Under the pieces are notes generated by a model. That model did not search any database. It worked only from the letters and a program-made list of their open reading frames with translations, and was not told the DNA's origin. From Pontibacter sp. G13 (GTDB taxonomy: Bacteria > Bacteroidota > Bacteroidia > J057), in contig NZ_CP134696.1 in NCBI RefSeq assembly GCF_031851795.1, positions 4,484,501-4,548,500 of the forward strand: DNA of 64,000 bases, read 5' to 3'. Position numbers and translations under genes: made by a program. Below, in pieces: positions 1-8,547 of this stretch. How positions within the stretch are numbered: the first letter of the stretch is position 1; each line of letters opens with the position of its first letter.

Positions 1-1031
1 TACCCTTGGCGCTCCAGCACCGCCGGTAAGGCAGGAAGCTCCACTTCGGGGGATTGCTGCGTGACGCTATTGAAGTTGGGCAATGGATACGTGCTTGTCA
101 GCAATGAGAAGAGTGCCTTGTTGGTGGAAGGAACATGGGTGTAGGCCGCATCGAATTGCAGGGCTTGATCTCGATATTGGGCGATGTGGGGCGTCACCTG
201 AAAACTCGAATCATAAGTCTGTACATATCGTGCGGCAGTGGACTCCAACACCACAAACAGCACGTTTTTGATGGAAGCGTTGGGTTTTTCGAGCTGAAGG
301 GGGTGATGCGTCTGGGATATTTGGGATTCCACCTCGGGATCGGTGGGCCAGTCATGCAAGGGCGCTGATTCGTGGAAAAGAGGCGTGGATGCCATAAATT
401 GGATTAATGGGCTGATCTGATGGCTTTGCGGAACCGCCCAGATCGAAAGTACCCCAAAGCTGATCAGAAGATACAAGCCCCAAAGTGCTCCAAATACACC
501 GAGCAATCTTTGCCGTCCGTACTTTTCTCCCAACTCCATCAGCCCTTTTTTGATGAAGAACTGTAGCGCGACATAGAGGGCAATCGCGATACAGATTCCC
601 AGCAGACCCGTCCAAGAGAATTGGGCCATCACGGCGGATTGCGCATCTGGACTCATCATGAAATCCGAGTACCGGAGCCAGGGGTAGTTCAGTGGGCTGC
701 CGGTAAGGGTCCAAAACCAGGCATAGAGGATGGAGACCAGCATAGTGAGTGTCCATATAGCCTGAGCCGAATACAGGAAGATTTTGCCCAATTTGGCAGG
801 GTATCGAAGCTTCCATAGCAATACCCCAATGCCTGCCAAGAGCAGACCAGAAAGGAGAATGTCGGTATGTGCCGATGAGATCATCAGCACGGCATTCTTG
901 GGGTGTTTGATCAGTTGAATTGGCTGGAAGCCGCAAATGACCGATCTCGCAGGGAGGAGGCAACACCAAAGGCAGATGATTCCGGAGAGCAAGGAGTAGA
1001 TAACGTCTCGATAGTGGGATGATCTCGCCAT
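1..1031 (-). CDS. LTA-synthase/sulfatase-like membrane enzyme (3' end beyond window)
   Basis: Translating the minus strand from an ATG at 1031 gives an open frame of 343 residues that runs off the left edge. The first ~210 residues hold several hydrophobic helices, followed by a linker and the start of an alkaline-phosphatase-superfamily domain: the strand VLFVVLEST (Glu about 263, expected metal ligand) and about 40 residues later PSTNKALFS, which matches the region holding the nucleophilic Thr in LtaS and phosphoethanolamine transferases. The family transfers phospho-alcohol groups or hydrolyses sulfate/phosphate esters at the outer face of the membrane. The start lies inside the 3' end of the preceding SGNH gene (121 bp overlap). 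An adjacent 205-codon ORF at 352-969 is a shadow. Substrate unknown. Confidence 0.75.
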   Translation of the reverse strand, partial: MARSSHYRDVIYSLLSGIICLWCCLLPARSVICGFQPIQLIKHPKNAVLMISSAHTDILLSGLLLAGIGVLLWKLRYPAKLGKIFLYSAQAIWTLTMLVSILYAWFWTLTGSPLNYPWLRYSDFMMSPDAQSAVMAQFSWTGLLGICIAIALYVALQFFIKKGLMELGEKYGRQRLLGVFGALWGLYLLISFGVLSIWAVPQSHQISPLIQFMASTPLFHESAPLHDWPTDPEVESQISQTHHPLQLEKPNASIKNVLFVVLESTAARYVQTYDSSFQVTPHIAQYRDQALQFDAAYTHVPSTNKALFSLLTSTYPLPNFNSVTQQSPEVELPALPAVLERQG

Positions 1032-1984
1032 TTCGCTTCGGTAAGCGGTTGGGAAGACCCGTTCATTTCCCCATGTTCCAGAGTGGCCCGGAAGATCTGG
1101 GTAAACTTGATAGCGCCTTGTGAACGAAGGTGGTTGGAATCGAAAAAGTCCTCGTCCGTGAAGCGTGGGTCTTCAGTAAAGTTGTAGTAGGCGATTGGTA
1201 GGGCTTGTGATAGAGAATCAGCCAATTCCTGCATACGCTGATATCGGGCAGGGTTGACTGTCGAAAGGTATGATTGATGCATGGGCATGGATACCAATAC
1301 AAGTTCCACGCCATGCTGATCGCAGGTTTCCGCCATTTCGACAATTCTATTGACATTTAGCGGAATAAGGGTTTCGTCGTAAAATTGATCGTGAAAAGTA
1401 CCGGCATTTTGACCATTCTTTTCTAGATCTCGCTGCTCCTCGGTCCAGTACCATCCATTTCTCCTAAATTCCACCAACGAATCCTTGCCCTGATAATAGG
1501 CGATGGAGCGATCCACAGATTTTTTGATGGTAAATAGATTGACAAGGCTATACCGTTTGGGAGACCAATTGCTGACGAATCCCTCTGATCCATAGAAATG
1601 AGCGTATTCGTAGCTTTTGTCATAATCGCCAATGTTCCGATCCGATTCTGAACCGAAAGTGGGATAGGAAACCGGGACGATCACCCTGCGGAGATTGGGG
1701 AGCTGATCGATGTATTTGTGAAGGAGGAAATGGTCAAAATAGAGGGTCTGTGCTGTCGCTCCCATGTTGAATGAGCGACCATCCAATAGGTCCGGCTGGA
1801 TCCCCAGATAGCTGTGGGAACTCCCCAGAATCCAGTTTTCCCATTGATCCAATCCCGCCTCAAATAGCTGGCGCTTGTGGGTATAATTGTTCGGTAGGAC
1901 GCGCTGAACGTATTCAAGCACTCCCAATGCAGCCATGATGGGCAGCAAAAACAAAAGGGTCTTTATGGAAAAGGTTCGGATCAA
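911..1984 (-). CDS. SGNH-hydrolase-like protein, MBOAT partner
   Basis: 357 residues with an N-terminal membrane anchor or signal (about residues 7-22). The motif GSSHS (Ser about 55-56) and the C-terminal DSNH (Asp282, His285) fit the SGNH catalytic Ser and Asp-x-x-His. It starts with TTG and overlaps the MBOAT stop as TTGA (4 bp), which suggests translational coupling. AlgI/AlgJ- and DltB/DltD-like pairs combine a membrane O-acyltransferase with such a protein to acylate extracellular polymers, so a role in cell-surface polysaccharide acetylation is inferred. About 40 residues at the C-terminus are encoded inside the overlap with the next gene and look low in information, possibly a read-on tail. 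Confidence 0.72.
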   Translation of the reverse strand: MIRTFSIKTLLFLLPIMAALGVLEYVQRVLPNNYTHKRQLFEAGLDQWENWILGSSHSYLGIQPDLLDGRSFNMGATAQTLYFDHFLLHKYIDQLPNLRRVIVPVSYPTFGSESDRNIGDYDKSYEYAHFYGSEGFVSNWSPKRYSLVNLFTIKKSVDRSIAYYQGKDSLVEFRRNGWYWTEEQRDLEKNGQNAGTFHDQFYDETLIPLNVNRIVEMAETCDQHGVELVLVSMPMHQSYLSTVNPARYQRMQELADSLSQALPIAYYNFTEDPRFTDEDFFDSNHLRSQGAIKFTQIFRATLEHGEMNGSSQPLTEAKWRDHPTIETLSTPCSPESSAFGVASSLRDRSFAASSQFN

Positions 1985-3420
1985 AACTGGAAATAGATAA
2001 AAGCTCTGCGGTCGTAATTATAGTACAATACGATGAATGCCAAGGCGTAATACACGGTCCATCTCAACACCGTAGGCCAATTGCCGATTTCGAGTGGATG
2101 CTTCTTCTTGAAGTGCATTTGACTCCATTCTGCAAGCATGAATACCACCACCCAGAGAAATTCCTTGACATACATATTGGGCATCCGGAGTAAGGCAAAT
2201 TTCGCCATGTTATCCAGATAGGTGAAGGCATGCTTCAGATCTTTGGACATGAAGAATACCAACGCAAATAGATTCATCCCCCACACAATGCCCATCTGAA
2301 GTGCTGCCTTGGCAGTCCCCATCAGGGTATAGGGTGGTTTGGTCTCCTTGACCTGCACACGCAATTGCGGAAACAGGATGTAGGGAATATGGTATAGCCC
2401 GTGGAGAAAACCCCAGACGACAAACGTCCAGTTGGCTCCGTGCCAAAGGCCTGAAATCGTAAAGGTCAGGATATAATTGCGGATCAGGACCCATTTGTTG
2501 GTGACGACCTTGCCCCCGCTCAATGGCATGAACACATAGTCCCGAAACCATGTGGTCAGGGAAATGTGCCATCTGCGCCAAAAATCCATGATGTCTCGCG
2601 CGAAATACGGATAGTTGAAATTGCGCATCAGGTCGAATCCCATCATCCGGGCAAACCCAATAGCCATATCCGAATAGCCGGAGAAGTCGCAATACAACTG
2701 CGTAGCAAAGAAGAAAACCCCAAGTAGCAACACACTCGCTCGGTAGCTCTCTGGATAGTTGGCCACCAAATCCACGATCTCGCCGAGCGAATCCGCCACC
2801 ACGACTTTCTTGAAAAGGCCCCAAAGGACTTGGCGTAGACCGTCTACGGCTTTGGTAGCGTTGAATGATCTCGGTTTGGAGAATTGAGGAAGGAGGTTGG
2901 AGGCACGTTCGATCGGCCCGGCCACCAATTGTGGGAAAAAGCTGACGAATGCGAGGAAGCTGATCAGATCCCGACTGGGTTTCAACCTTCTTCGGGCGAT
3001 GTCCAAGCTATAACTGAGGGTCTGGAAGGTGTAGAAGCTGATTCCGACGGGTAGAATGATCTGTAGAGTCCTTGGAGGAAGATCATACCCCATCTTCGAA
3101 AATAAGTCGATGAAGCTGTCTACAAAGAATCCGTAGTATTTGAAGATGCCCAGCAAGCCCAGATTGATCGAAAGGCTCAGAATCAGCCATCGATTGCGCT
3201 TTTGTTGGGTCGGACTATCGGCAATTTGGATACCGACGAAGTAGTCCACCAGGCTGCTAAACACGATCAGTCCCAAGAATCGCCAATCCCACCAGCCATA
3301 AAAGAAGTAGCTACTGGCCAGAATGAGGATATTCTGCACCTTGGTTCGACCTCTGGCCGCCCAATAGAGGGCAAAGATGATCGCATAAAAGCAGGCAAAC
3401 TCTAGGGAATTATAAAGCAT
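1981..3420 (-). CDS. MBOAT family O-acyltransferase
   Basis: 479 residues from the ATG at 3420 (MLYNSLEF); an upstream extension to 3507 is open but its sequence does not fit the family. The protein is polytopic. It has the PVGISFYTFQTLSYSLD region, the FWRRWHISLTTWFRDYV segment and the invariant His of SGLWHGANWTF, typical of AlgI/DltB/PatA-like MBOAT proteins. These move acyl groups across the inner membrane to extracellular acceptors. It is the first gene of a run MBOAT - SGNH - LTA-synthase-like on the minus strand. The acceptor (exopolysaccharide, peptidoglycan or other) cannot be read from sequence. Confidence 0.9.
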   Translation of the reverse strand: MLYNSLEFACFYAIIFALYWAARGRTKVQNILILASSYFFYGWWDWRFLGLIVFSSLVDYFVGIQIADSPTQQKRNRWLILSLSINLGLLGIFKYYGFFVDSFIDLFSKMGYDLPPRTLQIILPVGISFYTFQTLSYSLDIARRRLKPSRDLISFLAFVSFFPQLVAGPIERASNLLPQFSKPRSFNATKAVDGLRQVLWGLFKKVVVADSLGEIVDLVANYPESYRASVLLLGVFFFATQLYCDFSGYSDMAIGFARMMGFDLMRNFNYPYFARDIMDFWRRWHISLTTWFRDYVFMPLSGGKVVTNKWVLIRNYILTFTISGLWHGANWTFVVWGFLHGLYHIPYILFPQLRVQVKETKPPYTLMGTAKAALQMGIVWGMNLFALVFFMSKDLKHAFTYLDNMAKFALLRMPNMYVKEFLWVVVFMLAEWSQMHFKKKHPLEIGNWPTVLRWTVYYALAFIVLYYNYDRRAFIYFQF

Positions 3421-3570
3421 CTTCTGTCTGGGAACCTGAAATAGTGTGCTGGGATTCCTCCCAAATTCAATCTTTCCATTCGCAAAACAAATGCCCGTTT
3501 TCCCCAATGGTAAAAGATGGCGTGAGAATGGACGGTAGAAAGTAGGTTCAGGATTGGGAGACAGAGAAAG

Positions 3571-3595
3571 ACAAAACGCAGGTTGAACCTGCGTT
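3571..3595 (-). terminator. Intrinsic terminator after HMG-CoA reductase
   Basis: AACGCAGGTT and AACCTGCGTT form an inverted repeat around one base (effective loop TTGAA or similar). On the minus strand it is followed by TTTTGTCTTT. It lies 100 bp past the stop of the reductase gene. Confidence 0.55.
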
Positions 3596-3693
3596 GCCTA
3601 GATGGGCTTCACTGGGAAGCAGATTCAAGTTGAGAAGTATGAGAGAGGAGCGGGCCCGATTTGGAGGCCCGGCCTTCCCACATGATGGCTGGT

Positions 3694-5241
3694 TTATCGA
3701 TTGCGGCCATATTGCTCATGGCTTGATACCCAGTCTGATGAGGAGATGGCCGATGCTAGCGACAGCTCGCCCGCCAATACCACTCCTGCGATGATTTCTG
3801 CTAGCTTGTGCACCTTGCCTTTGCCATAACAATCCATCACCTCCAGGCTCTCTCGTTGGGTGGCTAGTCCAGTACCTCCACCATAAGTGGCCACAATCAG
3901 CGACGGAATGGTGATCGAGAAGTACAGATCGTTGTCAGGTGTCAGATTGGTATACACAATCCCAGCAGAAGACTCCGATACGTTGGCGACATCCTGTCCT
4001 GTGGCGATGAACATCGCGGTAATGGCATTGGCACTATGCAGGCCATTGTTATTGGCACCGGACAAAATCGCCCCGATGTTGGCAACTCCGTTGTGAAATG
4101 CCAAGCTGGTCGTGTCCACCCGCATGTATTGATTCAGCAATTCTCTTTTCACCACGACCTCGGCAGTTACCCTTTTTCCTCGGGTATGCATGATGTTTAC
4201 CTGGGAGGCTTTCTTGTCGGTTGCGAGATTGGATTCCAAAAAGAAGTGCTGGATCTCATTGGCCTGATAATGGTCCAGAATCCAACTGCAAGCTGCGAAG
4301 GTCGCCCGGCCCACCATATTTTGACCGGCAGCATCGCCTGTCGTGAAGTTGAACCGCAAATAGGCAAATTTGCTCGCCTGATAGGGATCGATGTAGGAAA
4401 GCTTTCCGACAGAAGTAGTGGATTCGGCCTGTTCAGCGATTTCCTTGAAGTGGTCTTTGACCCATTTTACGAAAGTCCGCACTGCCCGAGCATCCTTCAT
4501 GACAAACACCGGCGCACGTTGCATGGCATCTTCAACGACAGAGCATTTCACCCCTCCACATTCATTGACCAGTTTGATCCCACGATTGTAGGAAGCCACG
4601 AGCGTGCCCTCAGTGGTCGCTAGCGGAATCAGGAAGGAGCCGTTGGCATGTTCCCCATTGATTTTGATTGGGCCAGCAAATCCCATGGGGATTTGTGCGA
4701 TCCCTGTGAAATGCTCCACATTGCCCCTCAACAAGGTTGGATCAAAGGAATATTGAGGAATGTGCTCCAATGGTTTCTTGGAGAACTCTTCGATCAGTGC
4801 TTGGCGTTTCCGGATGATTTCGGGGGAATAGTCATCATGGTTGTCCCGAGGAATCATCCACGGCCGACGATTGTCTGAGCGGATGGCGTCCTCTACCTTG
4901 AGTTTCAGTTTGCCGAATGGCTTGGTCTCGAATTCGATGACAATGGGATATTTGCCTTCCTCCAATGGCTCCATCTGAACCGCAATCTCCAGAATGGATT
5001 TGAGCGGAAAATCGATGGGCGTTTGTTTGGTCACTTCGAATGGCGGGAGGGAGGTGCCATTCTCCAAAACCAATTGGACGGAATCCAAGGGAATATCCTT
5101 CCCGTCGATCTGGATGAAATGAATTCCGGTAACGGTTGCATCGGAGAGGCGATTCTTCAGGGAGAAGCGTACGCATTGGTCATCATTGACCATACTTCCG
5201 AAGGTGTAAAGCTGCTTCAGGAGCAAACTGGGGACAAACAT
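3694..5241 (-). CDS. Hydroxymethylglutaryl-CoA reductase, class I-like
   Basis: 515 residues. The catalytic domain (about 130-515) carries all four expected residues: Glu211 in ATTEGTLVAS, Lys343 in TDKKAS, Asp417 in GQDVANV and His508 in SSHEQ near the C-terminus. GDAAGQNMV and the Gly-rich TYGGGTGLATQ also fit class I (NADPH type). HMG-CoA reductase makes mevalonate, the committed precursor of isoprenoids. The first ~120 residues are not part of the core and look beta-rich (alternating strands rich in Val, Ile and Phe). No membrane anchor is seen, so it should be cytosolic. No other mevalonate gene lies next to it; uppS and a UbiA enzyme elsewhere in the window use isoprenoid products. Confidence 0.93.
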   Translation of the reverse strand: MFVPSLLLKQLYTFGSMVNDDQCVRFSLKNRLSDATVTGIHFIQIDGKDIPLDSVQLVLENGTSLPPFEVTKQTPIDFPLKSILEIAVQMEPLEEGKYPIVIEFETKPFGKLKLKVEDAIRSDNRRPWMIPRDNHDDYSPEIIRKRQALIEEFSKKPLEHIPQYSFDPTLLRGNVEHFTGIAQIPMGFAGPIKINGEHANGSFLIPLATTEGTLVASYNRGIKLVNECGGVKCSVVEDAMQRAPVFVMKDARAVRTFVKWVKDHFKEIAEQAESTTSVGKLSYIDPYQASKFAYLRFNFTTGDAAGQNMVGRATFAACSWILDHYQANEIQHFFLESNLATDKKASQVNIMHTRGKRVTAEVVVKRELLNQYMRVDTTSLAFHNGVANIGAILSGANNNGLHSANAITAMFIATGQDVANVSESSAGIVYTNLTPDNDLYFSITIPSLIVATYGGGTGLATQRESLEVMDCYGKGKVHKLAEIIAGVVLAGELSLASAISSSDWVSSHEQYGRNR

Positions 5242-5530
5242 GCACGGGACTGTTGAGACGAATAGAGGGAAATGCGTGCGAGATTTGGTAGCGGGAAGTT
5301 ATGTCATGCGGATTGAGGGATCATGAGGATCATCGGGGAATTCTTACAGGCGAATGAGGCAAAAGTATCTCTGACATAGGAACCGGGGAATTGGGTTTTG
5401 GGGCAAAGGGGGCTTCTCTGATCGCTCGGGTTCCAACATTTCCCTGCGAATGAAAAAAGCTTCCACGGTATCACGGTAATTAGCAGTAAATTCGCTGAAA
5501 ATTATTCCGTCAAGCACTCAAGAATCCAAC

Positions 5531-6346
5531 ATGGAAGAGCTTCGCAATTTGATAGAGGCGGCTTGGGAAGATCGTTCCCTGCTGCAACAAGACGCCACCC
5601 AAACGGCCATTCGCACCACCATCGAAGAATTGGACAAGGGAAGGCTCAGATGTGCCCAACCTACCGAAGATGGATGGCAAGTGAATGACTGGGTCAAAAA
5701 GGCCGTCATTCTCTATTTCCCTATCCAGCAAATGGAAGTGATCGAAACTCCCCCCTTCGAGTATCACGACAAAATGCTCCTCAAAACCGATTACAAGGCG
5801 CAAGGAGTTCGTGTCGTACCGCCTGCTACCGCTAGATATGGCGCTCACATTGCCAGTGGCGTAGTGATGATGCCTTCCTACGTGAATATCGGTGCATATG
5901 TAGACAGCGGAACCATGGTGGACACTTGGGCGACTGTAGGCTCATGCGCACAGATCGGCAAAAATGTCCACTTGAGCGGTGGCGTGGGAATCGGTGGCGT
6001 ACTTGAGCCCGTTCAGGCTGCTCCCGTGATCATTGAGGATGATGCATTCATCGGTTCAAGATGTATCGTGGTAGAGGGCGTAAGAGTCGGCAAAGAAGCT
6101 GTACTCGGTGCCAATGTAGTATTGACTGCTTCCTCCAAGATTATCGATGTTTCTGGGCCTGAACCTGTCGAGTACAAAGGGTACGTTCCGCCGAGAAGCG
6201 TCGTAATTCCCGGCAGCATCCCTAAGGATTTTCCTGCAGGAACCTTCAATGTATCCTGTGCATTGATTATCGGTCAGCGCAAACCTTCTACCGACAAGAA
6301 GGTTTCCTTGAATGATGCCCTCAGAAATTTCAACGTAAGCGTATAA
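5531..6346 (+). CDS. dapD: Tetrahydrodipicolinate N-succinyltransferase
   Basis: 271 residues, the normal family length. The left-handed beta-helix hexapeptide region runs from about residue 105 to 215 ([20 protein letters not shown], then [20 protein letters not shown]). It is close to E. coli DapD throughout, including VKKAVILYF and the C-terminal CALIIGQR. The enzyme succinylates tetrahydrodipicolinate with succinyl-CoA in lysine/meso-diaminopimelate synthesis, feeding peptidoglycan. ATG at 5531; a terminator follows immediately, so it is probably monocistronic. The reductase gene upstream is divergent across a 289 bp spacer in which I see no other gene. Confidence 0.97.
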   Translation: MEELRNLIEAAWEDRSLLQQDATQTAIRTTIEELDKGRLRCAQPTEDGWQVNDWVKKAVILYFPIQQMEVIETPPFEYHDKMLLKTDYKAQGVRVVPPATARYGAHIASGVVMMPSYVNIGAYVDSGTMVDTWATVGSCAQIGKNVHLSGGVGIGGVLEPVQAAPVIIEDDAFIGSRCIVVEGVRVGKEAVLGANVVLTASSKIIDVSGPEPVEYKGYVPPRSVVIPGSIPKDFPAGTFNVSCALIIGQRKPSTDKKVSLNDALRNFNVSV

Positions 6347-6353
6347 ATCTCCA

Positions 6354-6386
6354 AGGAGGAGGATGCCTGCATCCTCCTCCTCATTT
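6354..6386 (+). terminator. Intrinsic terminator after dapD
   Basis: Perfect 11 bp stem GGAGGAGGATG/CATCCTCCTCC with a CCTG loop, followed by TCATTTTTC, starting 8 bp after the dapD stop codon. Confidence 0.85.
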
Positions 6387-6408
6387 TTCATCCTTTTCCC
6401 CCATCGCT

Positions 6409-8430
6409 ATGGCCAACCGACTCCTCCAAGAGACTAGCCCCTATCTCCTCCAACACGCTCACAATCCCGTAGATTGGTACCCTTGGGGCCCTGAAGCCCT
6501 GAAGCGCGCCCAAGAAGAAGACAAGCCACTACTGGTCAGTATCGGTTATGCCGCCTGCCACTGGTGTCATGTCATGGAACGCGAATCCTTCGAAAATGAG
6601 GAAGTGGCTAAGATCATGAATGAAAAATTCATCTGTATCAAGGTGGATCGCGAGGAGCGTCCTGATATCGACCAGATATACATGGATGCTGTGCAGCTTA
6701 TGACGCAGCGAGGTGGTTGGCCGCTCAATGCATTTGCATTGCCGGATGGTCGCCCGATCTATGGGGGGACTTATTTTCCCAAGGACAATTGGACACAGGT
6801 GCTCAACCAAGTCTCCGATTTCTACCACAATCAGCGTGAAAAATCTGAAGACTACGCCCTCAATCTGGTAGCGGCGATGGAGCAAATGGATCAAGTCGAT
6901 TCCGCCCCCGGTCCCTCTGATTTTTCCCCGGAGGAAATGGCGCTCGTGAACGCACGCTGGACCAATGAACTGGATCGGACTTGGGGAGGCCGAATGGTGC
7001 AAGCCAACAAATTTCCACTCCCTCAGAACAATCTGTTCCTCCTGAGATCTGCCTTTCTGTCCAATGATCCTGAACTGGAACAATTGGTAGCGCTCAACCT
7101 GACCAAGATGGCCCAAGGGGGAATTTATGATCAGCTAGGTGGGGGATTCTCTAGATATTCAGTGGACAAATACTGGAAGGTTCCGCACTTCGAGAAGATG
7201 CTTTATGACAATGGCCAGCTCGTAAGTCTTTATGCTGAGGCATATCGGGTGGACCCTCAACCGCTTTATCGCAAGGTAGTGGAGGAATCCATCGGCTTTA
7301 TATTGCGTGAACTGACCTCTCCTGAAGGGGGATTCTATTCTTCTTTGGATGCAGATAGCGAAGGCGTAGAAGGGAAATTCTACACATGGACCTTCGAGGA
7401 AGTAATGGAGGTGCTTGGGGAATCCGGCAAAACGTTTGCTGATTACTTCAATGTGCATCCCAATGGCAACTGGGAGGAGACCAATGTCTTGTTTGTCCTG
7501 GAGACTGAGGAGGAATTTGCCCATCGATGGGGACTTGATCCTGCCGAAGTCAAGCAATCTGTAGCCGAAAGCAAGGTCAAGATGATGGCCGCCCGCGATC
7601 AGCGAATTCGTCCGGGGTTGGATGACAAGATCTTGACCTCTTGGAATGCTTTGATGTTGAAAGGACTGGTAGATGCCTATGTGGCTTTGGGGGATCAGGA
7701 ATTTCTGGAAGCTGCCATTCGAAATGCCGAGTTCCTTCGATCCAATCTATGGGCAGAAGGCCGTCTCTACCGAAACTATAAAGAAGGGACTCGTACCATT
7801 CCCGGTTTCTTGGAAGATTACGCGTTTCTGGCTGATGCGCTATTTGCACTTTACCAGGCGACATTTGACGAGCAATGGCTCAACTGGTGTTTGGAACTCG
7901 TGGAGGTGATTTGGGCGCGTTTCCCAGATGCAGGAAGTGGCCTCTTTTTCTTCACCTCAGATGAAGCAGATATCTTGGTTCGTCGCAAAGTGGAACGTCA
8001 AGACGATGTGACTCCATCTTCCAATTCCGTTTTGGCCAATCTGCTGCATGAGCTGGGCTTACTCATGGATCGGGATGATTTCCGCGGCAAAGCGCTGGAC
8101 ATGATCGGCATCATGCGAGACGATTTGATGAAGCTCCCGCCTTGGCATGCTGGCTGGGCACAGTTCATGCTCAAATTGGGCTATCCACACTTTGAAGTGG
8201 CGATCACAGGACCCGAAGTGATGAAGCTTCGTCAACAAATTGCTAGTTGGTACTATCCAAACACCATCTTGTCCGGAGCTTTGGCACATTCGGATCTTCC
8301 GATTCTACGTGATCGTTTTTTCAATGAATCCACAATTTTTGTGTGCACAGGTCATACGTGCAAATTGCCAGTTCATGATGCTGAAAGTGCTGTTCGCCAA
8401 ATGATGGGGATGTTTTCTCAATCGGAATAA
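6409..8430 (+). CDS. DUF255 thioredoxin-like protein (YyaL/SPATA20 family)
   Basis: 673 residues, full length for the family. The N-terminal thioredoxin-like domain starts [20 protein letters not shown] and has a CHWCHVM redox-type motif (Cys50, Cys53). The remainder is an alpha/alpha-barrel resembling N-acylglucosamine 2-epimerase/cellobiose epimerase folds, with [10 protein letters not shown] and [12 protein letters not shown] blocks conserved in the family. The biochemical role of bacterial members is not established. ATG at 6409, 23 bp after the dapD terminator. Confidence 0.9.
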   Translation: MANRLLQETSPYLLQHAHNPVDWYPWGPEALKRAQEEDKPLLVSIGYAACHWCHVMERESFENEEVAKIMNEKFICIKVDREERPDIDQIYMDAVQLMTQRGGWPLNAFALPDGRPIYGGTYFPKDNWTQVLNQVSDFYHNQREKSEDYALNLVAAMEQMDQVDSAPGPSDFSPEEMALVNARWTNELDRTWGGRMVQANKFPLPQNNLFLLRSAFLSNDPELEQLVALNLTKMAQGGIYDQLGGGFSRYSVDKYWKVPHFEKMLYDNGQLVSLYAEAYRVDPQPLYRKVVEESIGFILRELTSPEGGFYSSLDADSEGVEGKFYTWTFEEVMEVLGESGKTFADYFNVHPNGNWEETNVLFVLETEEEFAHRWGLDPAEVKQSVAESKVKMMAARDQRIRPGLDDKILTSWNALMLKGLVDAYVALGDQEFLEAAIRNAEFLRSNLWAEGRLYRNYKEGTRTIPGFLEDYAFLADALFALYQATFDEQWLNWCLELVEVIWARFPDAGSGLFFFTSDEADILVRRKVERQDDVTPSSNSVLANLLHELGLLMDRDDFRGKALDMIGIMRDDLMKLPPWHAGWAQFMLKLGYPHFEVAITGPEVMKLRQQIASWYYPNTILSGALAHSDLPILRDRFFNESTIFVCTGHTCKLPVHDAESAVRQMMGMFSQSE

Positions 8431-8547
8431 ACCGATCGGTCTCAAGGAAATTTTCAGTTGCGGAATTTTGGTGTAAATTTAATCTTGATTCCTGCCCCGA
8501 GCGGGTGAATAGAAGTCTACTGTTTTTTCCCTTGACTTGGACCTAAT

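Noticed and set aside
352-969. 205-codon minus-strand frame
   Set aside because: It is in a different frame from the membrane enzyme whose helices and sulfatase-type motifs cover the same bases.
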